From a bacterium (lineage in GTDB: Bacteria > UBA6262 > WVXT01): a DNA stretch of 8,033 nucleotides. Of the stretch, positions 1 to 6,134 are shown piece by piece (position 1 is the stretch's first letter; every line of letters begins with the position of its first letter). Location: the NCBI GenBank assembly GCA_035530055.1, contig DATKVN010000060.1, forward strand, positions 1 to 8,033, given 5' to 3'. Below the pieces are notes generated by a model that had not been told where the DNA came from, made no database searches, and saw only the letters and a list, made by a program, of their open reading frames with translations. The translations under genes were made by a program, and so were the position numbers.

Positions 1-184
1 CCAAGGCAAAAACAGCAAAAAGTAGCTTTAACACAATTATCGTGAGCACTACCAAAAGGATGTAATGAACGATGGCTCTACCAAGTTTCTTATTTTTTCG
101 GAACTCTCTGAAAGCAAATAGTGCCCCGATAATCAGAAGTATTGCTAAAAGGACCAGAACTAGCCAGAATGCCCAACCTGCCAT
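1..184 (-). CDS. Small two-helix membrane protein, 3' end cut by window edge
   Basis: An open frame starts at ATG (184-182) and stays open to base 1, giving 61 residues with no stop, so the C-terminus lies outside the window. The protein begins MAGWAFWLVLVLLAI and shows a first hydrophobic helix at about residues 3-25, a short basic loop (REFRKNKKLGR, about 26-36), and a second hydrophobic helix from about 41 to the edge. The basic loop predicts that both ends face the periplasm with the loop in the cytoplasm. The start is strongly supported by a Shine-Dalgarno site at 198-189 that matches the 16S rRNA 3' end over about nine bases with 8 nt spacing. It lies 86 nt behind the GH57 gene on the same strand, separated by a nested hairpin (217-259). 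I do not recognise the family; no function can be assigned. Confidence 0.75.
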   Translation of the reverse strand, partial: MAGWAFWLVLVLLAILLIIGALFAFREFRKNKKLGRAIVHYILLVVLTIIVLKLLFAVFAL

Positions 185-188
185 TTTT

Positions 189-198
189 ATCACCTCCC
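189..198 (-). promoter_or_regulatory. Extended Shine-Dalgarno site of the small membrane protein
   Basis: The minus strand reads GGGAGGTGAT, of which GGAGGTGAT is fully complementary to the usual 16S rRNA 3' end. GGAGG sits 8 nt before the ATG at 184. The length of the match is unusual and is the main evidence that the partial gene at the left edge is real. Confidence 0.8.
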
Positions 199-216
199 TT
201 TCGAGTTGTGGGTAGT

Positions 217-259
217 GTAGCCCTTTATGGGCGTAATTTTTACGGGCATAAAGCCCTAC
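217..259. repeat. 43-bp nested inverted repeat (hairpin)
   Basis: Arms 217-236 and 240-259 pair at 16 of 20 positions around a 3-nt TTT loop. The four mismatches form two symmetric 2x2 internal loops (C against C at 221-222, G against G at 230-231). Each arm is also a small hairpin by itself: GCCC-TTTAT-GGGC in the left arm and GGGC-ATAAA-GCCC in the right. It lies between the GH57 stop codon and the Shine-Dalgarno site of the small membrane protein. There is no clear T-tract on either side, so it is not a typical intrinsic terminator; it may be a dispersed palindromic repeat or a leader structure. Confidence 0.75.
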
Positions 260-270
260 GCGACCAATTC

Positions 271-2469
271 TCAAACCGACCAGTACTCGAGCGAAAAATC
301 CTCTCCCGGGACAAGAAAACTTATTGTGCCATGGGAGGGCCATCTTTCAAGTTCCACGTTGTTTCTCTCTAAAACGATTACCGTCTCTATTGCCTGACCA
401 ACTTTTGCTTTTAAATCGACAAAAGGTATACTCAATTCTATAATTTTCTGATAGCTTATAGAAGTCAAATCTTTAAACTTCTGATAATTCTCCCTGTGCT
501 CTGCTTGGACTACGTCAAAAAGAGAAAAAGCAAAATTTCCATCCTCAAGCATTTGAATTTTTACCTGTTGGGGAGATTCCTTGAAGAAGTTGATTTTGAT
601 TGTGAGGTCTTTTAAACTTTCATAAGAAAGTTCCATATTTGTGTCGATGCGCAGATACAAATTGCTCAGGTCGAAGCCATAATAGAAACTTCTGACAATG
701 TTTCCTCGACGCTGCATCGGTCCTATCGTCTCGGAGACATCGTATTGTCCCGCCCCCTGCCATTCGAAATAATCGGTTACTTTACCGTCTAATATAGGGT
801 TTATGAAGTCGGTGGGCTCGCGTTTGGGACGGGGTTTCTCGTGGCCAGAAATGGCAATGTGTAGCCAATCTGGCACTTTTTCCCCAAGGAAAGTATACAC
901 ATTCATCAGGTGCTTTCGATAAAGATTATCAAAAGCGAGACTATTGACAGAGCGATACTCATCTCCATACCACCAGTTCCAATCGCTACCTTCGGCAATA
1001 TATATCCCCTCTTTCGCTTTCTGTATCTCTTCATGTTTCCCGGGGTCTCTTTCTTCAAAATGGGCTAACATCTTACGAGTCCTGGCGAGATAGTCCCAGG
1101 CAAGATTATCCTCCTCATGTCCAATCCACACACAAAAATTGTGATTTATCCAGGAACCACTCCATAACCTGGGCAGGGAGACCGGTTTTGTGTACTTTTC
1201 CGTAAATTTACTAATCGTTGTCGATTCCAGTAATGGGTCGTCACTGATTGTTTGATAAAGCCTCCTCAGAAAGTCCCCCCCATCATTCTTATAATACTCC
1301 CAGCAGTTCTCTCCATCAAGTATAATGCTCACCAGATGGGGTCCAGGGAAGTGGCTTACTCGCTTATGAATATTGTGAAGTTCCTGCATAAAATGCCTCA
1401 CTGCCTGTTCAGGGGGAACCCCTGCATAGGTAAAACCGATCAGGTCGGATAGTTTCCTATTTCTAAAGACAATTTTTATGGAACTGTCGTCCGTGCTGAA
1501 CTGATAGAGCTTATAAAGAATATCGGCATTATGGGGAGAAACACCTATTGAGGATGCTAAAATACCTTCATCAGTGGCAATCCAATCTATTCCTGCCTGG
1601 GAGATTAAAGGGACGATTGCTTCGGAAACCGCACCCTCGGAGGGCCACATCCCCTTCGGTTTCCGACCGAAGAACTTCTCATAACAGGCAACTGCTCGTT
1701 CAATCTGAGCTTTCGCGTCTTCCCGGTGACGAAACTCTTCTTTGGGCAGAGCGATTTCAGGAGTGGCCATCTTTGCTGCCTTAACGTCAATTAGAAGAGG
1801 TAAAATGGGATGGTAGTAAGGAGTAACGGAAATTTCAATTTGTCCCTGTTCCTGTTTCTCTCGATACTTGCCAATCACTTTCTTCATTATTCCCAGTTGT
1901 TTATCTATCACCAATCTCTTTTCTTCCTCAGTAAATCCCTTCCCTTTCTTCCCCAATTCTCTAAGTTCAGGGTCTTGCCTTCGTAGACAAGGGTCAATCC
2001 AACAGAGGTTGAAAAGCAACTGTAAATCTAAAAAATCCTGTATACTAAACCTTTTCTGAATCTCTTTCAACTCTTCCCCAGCCACATACCTTCCTCTCTT
2101 GGACAGAAGATCCCAGTATCGGGGAAAAGGTTTAATCATGTTTTCCCAGTTGGCTGTAAAGAAGTTTTGGAGAATAAAGGTTCTCTCTTCAGGGGATAGT
2201 TTATTGGCGGGTTTTAAAGTCAAGTCCAGAAACTGGTCAGTCAGATTATTCTGGGCATAATCGTTTATTTGGTCTATCAAGGAAGGGACAAGATTGAAAT
2301 TTACATGAATCTTAGGAAAGTCGTCTAAGGAAGCCACCATATCATAATAGTCTTTAGTCGCGTGAAGCCTCACCCAAGGAAGGACAAACTTGTTTTCCAG
2401 GAGGTCCTTATAATATGGCTGGTGCATATGCCATAGAAATGAAATATGGAGAATGTTATTTTGAGGCAT
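271..2469 (-). CDS. Glycoside hydrolase family 57 protein (alpha-amylase/alpha-mannosidase type, COG1449-like)
   Basis: A 732-residue protein with the hallmarks of GH57 retaining enzymes that act on alpha-glucans. Visible landmarks are HMHQPYY at 14-20 (family opening motif HQP), VTPYYHPILPLL at 215-226, GMWPSEG at 273-279 with E278 the likely nucleophile, ILDGENCWEYY at 383-393 with D385 the likely acid/base, and WNWWYGDEY at 497-505. Residues from about 550 on form a beta-rich C-terminal region outside the catalytic barrel. No signal peptide is visible, so it should act in the cytoplasm, plausibly on glycogen or maltodextrin; the exact substrate cannot be read from the sequence, and GH57 also includes branching enzymes and galactosidases. 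The ATG is 5 nt after the stop of the upstream barrel gene, and no good Shine-Dalgarno site fits (GGA only 1 nt away), which suggests translational coupling. The HQP motif near residue 16 confirms this start. Confidence 0.9.
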   Translation of the reverse strand: MPQNNILHISFLWHMHQPYYKDLLENKFVLPWVRLHATKDYYDMVASLDDFPKIHVNFNLVPSLIDQINDYAQNNLTDQFLDLTLKPANKLSPEERTFILQNFFTANWENMIKPFPRYWDLLSKRGRYVAGEELKEIQKRFSIQDFLDLQLLFNLCWIDPCLRRQDPELRELGKKGKGFTEEEKRLVIDKQLGIMKKVIGKYREKQEQGQIEISVTPYYHPILPLLIDVKAAKMATPEIALPKEEFRHREDAKAQIERAVACYEKFFGRKPKGMWPSEGAVSEAIVPLISQAGIDWIATDEGILASSIGVSPHNADILYKLYQFSTDDSSIKIVFRNRKLSDLIGFTYAGVPPEQAVRHFMQELHNIHKRVSHFPGPHLVSIILDGENCWEYYKNDGGDFLRRLYQTISDDPLLESTTISKFTEKYTKPVSLPRLWSGSWINHNFCVWIGHEEDNLAWDYLARTRKMLAHFEERDPGKHEEIQKAKEGIYIAEGSDWNWWYGDEYRSVNSLAFDNLYRKHLMNVYTFLGEKVPDWLHIAISGHEKPRPKREPTDFINPILDGKVTDYFEWQGAGQYDVSETIGPMQRRGNIVRSFYYGFDLSNLYLRIDTNMELSYESLKDLTIKINFFKESPQQVKIQMLEDGNFAFSLFDVVQAEHRENYQKFKDLTSISYQKIIELSIPFVDLKAKVGQAIETVIVLERNNVELERWPSHGTISFLVPGEDFSLEYWSV

Positions 2470-2474
2470 TCCTA

Positions 2475-2993
2475 CTACTTTTTCTTTTTAGCAGGTTTTA
2501 TAACAGGTTTTTCAACCTCTTTCGAACCACCAAAGTAGTAATGCACAACAACCCTGCCATAAGTTGTGGCGAAAGCTGAAGCAGCGCTTTGATAATAGAG
2601 ACCGATTTCCGCTCCCAGACCCAAATTGGGAAGCTGCATCATAAAATACTCCACCCCGGCAAATGGACCTATACAAAAATTATCATCTGCGTTCTGTCTT
2701 AAGTCTCCACCGATTTCTCCCCCCAAATACAAATTCATGCTCTTCTCATCTTCAACTTTATAGAGTATTCTTCCTCCCAGAAGAAATTGGTTACTATCCG
2801 TCTCCAAATGGAAGCCAATAACCGGGTTCACAGCAAATTTATCAGTCAACCAATACCTGAAGGACCAACCGTCCAGAGGTGAAAGAGCAGAAAAACCCAC
2901 GCCTAATCTCTTCTTCAGACTAACCGCTTCCCCCTTAAGGGGCAAGCAGAAAAGAATACTTACCATTACCAAGCCAGCTACTAATTTTTTCAT
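2475..2993 (-). CDS. Small outer-membrane beta-barrel protein, hypothetical
   Basis: A 172-residue secreted protein. Residues 1-23 are a signal peptide (MKKLVAGLVM start, hydrophobic core, cleavage expected after GEA). The rest alternates polar and hydrophobic residues with many Gly and aromatic positions (for example LYLGGEIGGDL, LGLGAEIGLYYQ, YGRVVVHYYF), as in eight-stranded outer-membrane barrels. The barrel appears to end at HYYF (about 151-154), but an unusual tail rich in Lys, Pro and Glu follows and ends in four lysines, so the aromatic residue normally at the very C-terminus of such proteins is not terminal. The start ATG has a strong Shine-Dalgarno site, AAGGAGGT at 3004-2997, with tight spacing. 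It stands 215 nt behind the porin gene (spacer filled with 63-bp repeats) and 5 nt ahead of GH57. The family is not recognised beyond barrel type, and a specific role is unknown. Confidence 0.8.
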   Translation of the reverse strand: MKKLVAGLVMVSILFCLPLKGEAVSLKKRLGVGFSALSPLDGWSFRYWLTDKFAVNPVIGFHLETDSNQFLLGGRILYKVEDEKSMNLYLGGEIGGDLRQNADDNFCIGPFAGVEYFMMQLPNLGLGAEIGLYYQSAASAFATTYGRVVVHYYFGGSKEVEKPVIKPAKKKK

Positions 2994-3011
2994 TTTACCT
3001 CCTTCAATTTA

Positions 3012-3169
3012 GCAGAGCAAGCTCTCTTACTCCAGAGTCCTTGGGAGTAGCGAAACTTGTTTCGCGTTAATAACGCAGAGTGAACTCTCTTACTCCAGAG
3101 TCCTTAGGAGTAGCGAAACTTGTTTCGCGTTAATAACGCAGAGTGAACTCTCTTACTCCAGAGTCCTTG
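3012..3169. repeat. 63-bp tandem repeat, 2.5 copies, each a chain of palindromes
   Basis: Copy 1 is 3012-3074, copy 2 is 3075-3137 and a partial copy 3 is 3138-3169. Copies 1 and 2 differ at 4 of 63 positions. Within a unit four palindromes follow each other almost without gaps: AGAGC-AA-GCTCT (unit 3-14), TACTCC/GGAGTA around a 10-nt loop (17-38), GCGAAAC-TT-GTTTCGC (39-54), and GCGTTA-A-TAACGC (53 to base 2 of the next copy). Copy 1 has AGAGC/GCTCT where copies 2 and 3 have AGAGT/ACTCT, a change on both sides that keeps the pairing. The array fills the spacer between the porin stop codon and the leader of the small barrel gene. Confidence 0.92.
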
Positions 3170-3208
3170 ATTGCCTCCCTTTATCCACAGGATTATCCCT
3201 GCGGGACA

Positions 3209-4387
3209 TCAGAATTTTACCATCATCTCCCCGAGAACTTTATCTGCGCCATCCTCAGCAAGCTCTCCCGCCATAAAGATACCGTACACCAGGCGAAATG
3301 AAAGATTTGCTGAGTAATAATACTTAACGAAGATGTCCACTTCATCTCCGATGGCGCCTTTCGGAGTATAAGAACTGTAGCTGAAATAATTAAGTCCGGT
3401 TTTTAATTCTGGGAGGGGAAAAACGGACAATCCCAATTTAAGTATCTTCAAGTTAGTAGTTGTATAATCAGGATCTCCATCCCTGACCTCGCTTCTATTT
3501 TCCATATAATATTCACCATATTCTTCTTCTGACAGGTGGGCGTAGTCTGAAAGGAAATTTTCGTCTTTTCCTGTAATCGGGGCCACTTCTCCACTGCCAA
3601 CGAGATATTCACAGGCAGCGATGCCTTTACCAAATCTGGTCTCAGCTTGAAAGTTTCCACCTAACATATAAGCTAAACCTTTATAATCTCTCCCTCCCCC
3701 CTTTCCCGATTGAAGGATTATGCCACCCCGATAATCCACTTCCTTTCCCAGTTTTCCACTCAAATGGCAGCCCAAAAAGTTCTTATCCACACCGCTAGTT
3801 CGATCTCTCTGCCACAAACCGGAAATTTGGGGAGTAATCCCTTTCCATTTTCTCTTAAAAAATACTCCATAAGCATTCTTCTCTTTCCAGTTATCAGGGC
3901 TAACTCCCTCACTCCCTGTAGGTTTTAACATCATTAGCTCGCAGTCGACCTGCCAGGGCAGGATGGCGGATAATTTAATGGCATCGTAACCTGACGCATT
4001 GTCATCAACCAATAGCCCATCTCCGTATTGGAGAGGTTGTCTTCCCAGAGCTAAATATAAAGGAAGTCCAAGAAATTCATCAACTTTCACATAGGCATTT
4101 TCAATCCAGGGCAGCATATTCTTGCGAGTCAATCCTTCAATGGTTACTGTGGAAGTATCCACACCCCAGAACCCTCTCGATTGTAACTTTAGGCCAATGG
4201 TAACTCCCTCTGCTAATACTCCCTCTATCAAGAATCTCGTCCGTTGATAGACGTAACTGGTATCTCCATTGTTTACCGGCACCCACCTTATCCTGACTTC
4301 TTCTCCCACTCTTACGCCCGCCAGACAAACTTGAGGAAATATCTGAATGATGGAAACTACAAGAAGAAATAGAATGGTTCGTTTCAA
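3209..4387 (-). CDS. Outer-membrane porin, alginate-export-like family
   Basis: A 392-residue beta-barrel protein. Residues 1-23 are a signal peptide with cleavage expected after CLA. The segment LALGRQPLQYGDGLLVDDN (about 112-130), followed shortly by YDAIKL, resembles the GRQ...YGDGRL...DA signature of the alginate-export porin family (PF13372). The remainder is regular amphipathic strands and the last residue is Phe (MMVKF), the usual outer-membrane insertion signal. Transported substrate is unknown: the family name does not imply alginate here. The start codon is TTG (4387-4385); no ATG or GTG upstream fits, an AAGGAG site (4400-4395) sits 7 nt ahead, and the signal peptide begins directly, so TTG is well supported. 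Its leader holds the palindromic chain at 4405-4560. The small barrel and GH57 genes follow on the same strand with no convincing terminator between, so they may be co-transcribed. Confidence 0.85.
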   Translation of the reverse strand: MKRTILFLLVVSIIQIFPQVCLAGVRVGEEVRIRWVPVNNGDTSYVYQRTRFLIEGVLAEGVTIGLKLQSRGFWGVDTSTVTIEGLTRKNMLPWIENAYVKVDEFLGLPLYLALGRQPLQYGDGLLVDDNASGYDAIKLSAILPWQVDCELMMLKPTGSEGVSPDNWKEKNAYGVFFKRKWKGITPQISGLWQRDRTSGVDKNFLGCHLSGKLGKEVDYRGGIILQSGKGGGRDYKGLAYMLGGNFQAETRFGKGIAACEYLVGSGEVAPITGKDENFLSDYAHLSEEEYGEYYMENRSEVRDGDPDYTTTNLKILKLGLSVFPLPELKTGLNYFSYSSYTPKGAIGDEVDIFVKYYYSANLSFRLVYGIFMAGELAEDGADKVLGEMMVKF

Positions 4388-4394
4388 ACGCTCT

Positions 4395-4409
4395 CTCCTT
4401 AATTAGGAG
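4395..4409 (-). promoter_or_regulatory. Porin Shine-Dalgarno site in a potential sequestering hairpin
   Basis: On the minus strand CTCCT (4409-4405), AATTA (4404-4400) and AGGAG (4399-4395) form a 5-bp hairpin whose 3' arm is the Shine-Dalgarno site of the TTG-initiated porin gene. The 5' arm is part of GGACTCC (4412-4406), which can alternatively pair with GGAGTCC at 4512-4506. The two pairings are mutually exclusive. Structure is read directly; regulation is inference. Confidence 0.55.
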
Positions 4410-4560
4410 TCCTTGCGAAAGCAAGGTTATTAAATTTTGGAGTGTGAAACGAGAGTTTCACCCTGGGTCAAGCTTTCGCTTGACACTTCACCCTCCCTTT
4501 CGGGAGGACTCCAGCACGATTTCGAATCCTGCCTATTGTAGGCACAAATTCAATTTGTGC
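4406..4560. repeat. Chain of six short hairpins with a closing stem
   Basis: Perfect hairpins follow one another: 4411-4426 (CCTTGC, loop GAAA), 4444-4461 (GTGAAAC, loop GAGA), 4467-4484 (GTCAAGC, loop TTTC), 4492-4507 (CCTCCC, loop TTTC), 4530-4544 (TGCCTA, loop TTG) and 4542-4560 (GCACAAATT, 1-nt centre). GGAGTCC at 4406-4412 and GGACTCC at 4506-4512 can close a multibranch structure around the first four. Four-base loops are GNRA-type when read on one strand or the other. The block lies in the 262-nt spacer between the TPR gene terminator and the porin start, so in RNA it would be the porin leader. The words GAGTCCTTG (4407-4415) also occur in the 63-bp repeat at 3035-3043 and 3161-3169. 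Confidence 0.85.
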
Positions 4561-4573
4561 ATATATTTTAGAT

Positions 4574-4602
4574 ACCATATAAAAAAAAGAGTACAAAGTC
4601 AA
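4574..4602 (-). promoter_or_regulatory. Possible weak sigma70 promoter for the porin
   Basis: The minus strand has TTGACT (4602-4597), a 17-nt spacer and TATGGT (4579-4574). The -35 is good, the -10 matches four of six consensus bases. It would overlap the terminator of the preceding unit, with the -35 formed by one arm of the terminator hairpin. Transcription from here would carry the whole hairpin chain in the leader. No better candidate was seen in the spacer. Confidence 0.3.
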
Positions 4603-4617
4603 GAAAAAACTTGACTT
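4581..4617 (-). terminator. Intrinsic terminator of the tRNA-PHP-TPR unit
   Basis: An 8-bp perfect stem (AAGTCAAG/CTTGACTT) with a six-base T loop on the minus strand is followed 7 nt later by eight T residues (4588-4581). It lies 32 nt after the TPR stop codon. The gap between stem and T-run is slightly long, partly explained by an extra outer GAG/CTC pairing. Confidence 0.7.
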
Positions 4618-4649
4618 CCCCTCTTGAAAGAATCTAATTTATATTGAAT

Positions 4650-5315
4650 TCACGGCGTAGGCGACAATGCCTTTATTTTCGCCTCAGCCATATCCTGCCA
4701 TATCCTGTCAGAATAGAAATGGGACATCTGTTGGTATATTTTAATTGCTTCATCTTTCTGTCCCAGTTTCTCATAGCACCTTCCCAGGCCTTGGTAAATC
4801 CCCGGCAAAAGGTAATGCTGGGGAAACCTGTCCAGAAATTTCTGGTAAGTTTCCTTAGCTTCGTCGAATTTTTCTTCCTGTTCCAGACTATTGCCCAGGC
4901 TCAGCAGGACTTCAGGGGTGAACTTCCTGGTTTCATATTTATCCAGATATCTTTTATAAATAGAGGTAGCTTCGCTGTACTTCCCCATTTCATAGAGGGC
5001 ATTACCTTTATAGAGAAAGACTAAGGGAGTAGCCTTTGAGCCGGAATGTCTTAACGCTTGGTCATAAAACGGGATAGCCTTATCCGGCTGATTCATAAAA
5101 TATTCCTGTTGTCCTCTCGCCAAAAGACTAAATGCCTGTTCATTCATCTTGGCACGACGAGACAAGGAGAAGGGAATAAAAATAGCCACAGCAAGGATAA
5201 CTATTCCGCCAATTATAGCATTCTCCTTATTCTCGTTGACCCAGGTAACCGACCTTTCTACCCAACTTACCAAACGGTCTTTTTTAAGCTCTTCTTTTAC
5301 CCATCTACGAGGCAT
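4650..5315 (-). CDS. Membrane-anchored TPR protein, YfgM/PF09976-like
   Basis: A 221-residue protein with a short basic N-terminal stretch (RRWVKEELKKDR, residues 3-14), an amphipathic segment, one transmembrane helix at about 33-50 (AIIGGIVILAVAIFIPF), then SRR and a series of tetratricopeptide repeats at about 60-90, 98-128, 134-166 and 171-202. Typical TPR positions are visible, such as LYKGNALYEMGKYSEATSIYKRYLDKY and IYQGL-RCYEKLGQKDEAIKIYQQM. This layout matches the ancillary SecYEG subunit/YfgM type, in which the TPR domain is periplasmic and contacts translocon or chaperones; the similarity is architectural and the exact partner is unknown. The ATG directly abuts the TGA of the PHP gene (TGAATG), and its Shine-Dalgarno site AAAGGAG lies inside the last PHP codons, so translation is probably coupled. 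A terminator follows. Confidence 0.85.
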   Translation of the reverse strand: MPRRWVKEELKKDRLVSWVERSVTWVNENKENAIIGGIVILAVAIFIPFSLSRRAKMNEQAFSLLARGQQEYFMNQPDKAIPFYDQALRHSGSKATPLVFLYKGNALYEMGKYSEATSIYKRYLDKYETRKFTPEVLLSLGNSLEQEEKFDEAKETYQKFLDRFPQHYLLPGIYQGLGRCYEKLGQKDEAIKIYQQMSHFYSDRIWQDMAEAKIKALSPTP

Positions 5316-5972
5316 TCAAGCTCCTTTAAGTACTTTACCAATTAATGACCTGGCGTTTTCCAACATAAGCTCCAGGTCTTCTTTCGCCATTCCTGCTTTG
5401 TTAACCACTTCCAAAGCCTGTTGTTCAGTAATTAAGTCTTCCGGTTCATGCGTATCAGTATTAAAAATTAGCTTTGCTCCCCTCTTTTTCGCCAAACTCC
5501 CCACGTGTTGATTGGTTAGAGAGTGTCCCTTGCGGGAGGTAATCTCAAGAAGTACATTTTTCTCCTTTGCCAAGTCTACTTCCTCGCTACTTATTTTTCC
5601 CGGATGGGAAAGTATATCTATCATGCTGGATAAGGCAGCCCGGTTTGTGCCTGGAGGAACAGATTCGACTATAGTTTCTCCGTGCACCAAAATAATTTTT
5701 GCTCCCAGCGCTCTACATTCCTCAGCAACCCGGGAAATTAAATTAGGAGGAACATAGGTCAGTTCTGCACCCGGAAGGACCTCTATTTTATACTCAAGAG
5801 TGAGAATTGAAGAGACCTTAACGATATGCGGAATTACGAAACTGAGATTAGACATATCAACATGGTCGGTAATAGCTATTGCTTCGTAACCCTTATTCTT
5901 GGCACGAAAGACGAGTTCCGAAGGGATTAATGAACCATCAGAAAAGAAGGAATGTGTGTGAAGGTCAATCAT
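5316..5972 (-). CDS. PHP-domain metal-dependent phosphoesterase (histidinol-phosphatase-like)
   Basis: A 218-residue single-domain PHP protein. It keeps the complete set of expected metal ligands: HTH at 5-7 with D12 in the following SDG, D36 and H37 in ITDHVD, E70 in PGAEL, H97 in LVHGE, H123 in LSHPG, and D173 and H175 in NTDTHEP. Such proteins hydrolyse phosphate esters with two or three bound metal ions in the cytoplasm. The shape resembles stand-alone PHP proteins annotated as histidinol-phosphate phosphatase domain proteins, but no histidine biosynthesis gene is nearby, so the substrate is open. The ATG has only a weak Shine-Dalgarno match (GGA 8 nt ahead) and begins 25 nt after the CCA end of tRNA-Arg, so the message most likely comes from a tRNA-mRNA precursor. 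It overlaps functionally with the TPR gene through the shared TGAATG junction. Confidence 0.88.
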   Translation of the reverse strand: MIDLHTHSFFSDGSLIPSELVFRAKNKGYEAIAITDHVDMSNLSFVIPHIVKVSSILTLEYKIEVLPGAELTYVPPNLISRVAEECRALGAKIILVHGETIVESVPPGTNRAALSSMIDILSHPGKISSEEVDLAKEKNVLLEITSRKGHSLTNQHVGSLAKKRGAKLIFNTDTHEPEDLITEQQALEVVNKAGMAKEDLELMLENARSLIGKVLKGA

Positions 5973-5997
5973 CTATAGTATCCAATATGATTTTTTC

Positions 5998-6074
5998 TGG
6001 CGCCCCCGGGGGGATTCGAACTCCCGACAAACGGTTTAGGAAACCGCTGCTCTATCCATCTGAGCTACGAGGGC
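5998..6074 (-). tRNA. tRNA-Arg (anticodon CCU)
   Basis: A full 77-nt cloverleaf with encoded CCA (6000-5998). Acceptor stem GCCCTCG (6074-6068) pairs with CGGGGGC (6008-6002) with one U-G pair, and the discriminator base is G. The D stem is GCTC/GAGC. The anticodon stem is GCGGT/ACCGT around loop TTCCTAA, giving anticodon CCU, which reads the rare arginine codon AGG. The T loop is TTCGAAT; its stem GGGAG/CCCCC has one A-C mismatch at the fourth pair. It is the first gene of the unit that includes the PHP and TPR genes. Confidence 0.96.
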
Positions 6075-6134
6075 GACTCTTTCTTCTCTATTTCAGGCGC
6101 AAACATGCATTTGTCTATCTGCTTTTCCTTTCAT

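Noticed and set aside
142-372. Plus-strand frame of 76 codons across the left spacer
   Set aside because: It runs antisense over the small membrane protein start, the nested hairpin and the GH57 end, with no ribosome site or domain-like sequence.
3012-3169. CRISPR-like array
   Set aside because: The 63-bp units are directly adjacent with no unique spacers, there are only 2.5 copies, and no cas gene is present.
3170-3208. Terminator after the porin gene
   Set aside because: Only short imperfect stems such as CAGG/CCTG are present and there is no T-tract on the minus strand.
4406-4560. Insertion-sequence remnant or attachment site
   Set aside because: No transposase fragment, no terminal inverted repeat pair with target duplication, and no integrase gene nearby; the palindromes are short and many rather than two ends of one element.
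4644-5511. Plus-strand open frames across the TPR and PHP genes
   Set aside because: They are antisense to genes with clear domains and complete catalytic motifs, and have no ribosome sites or recognisable protein features.
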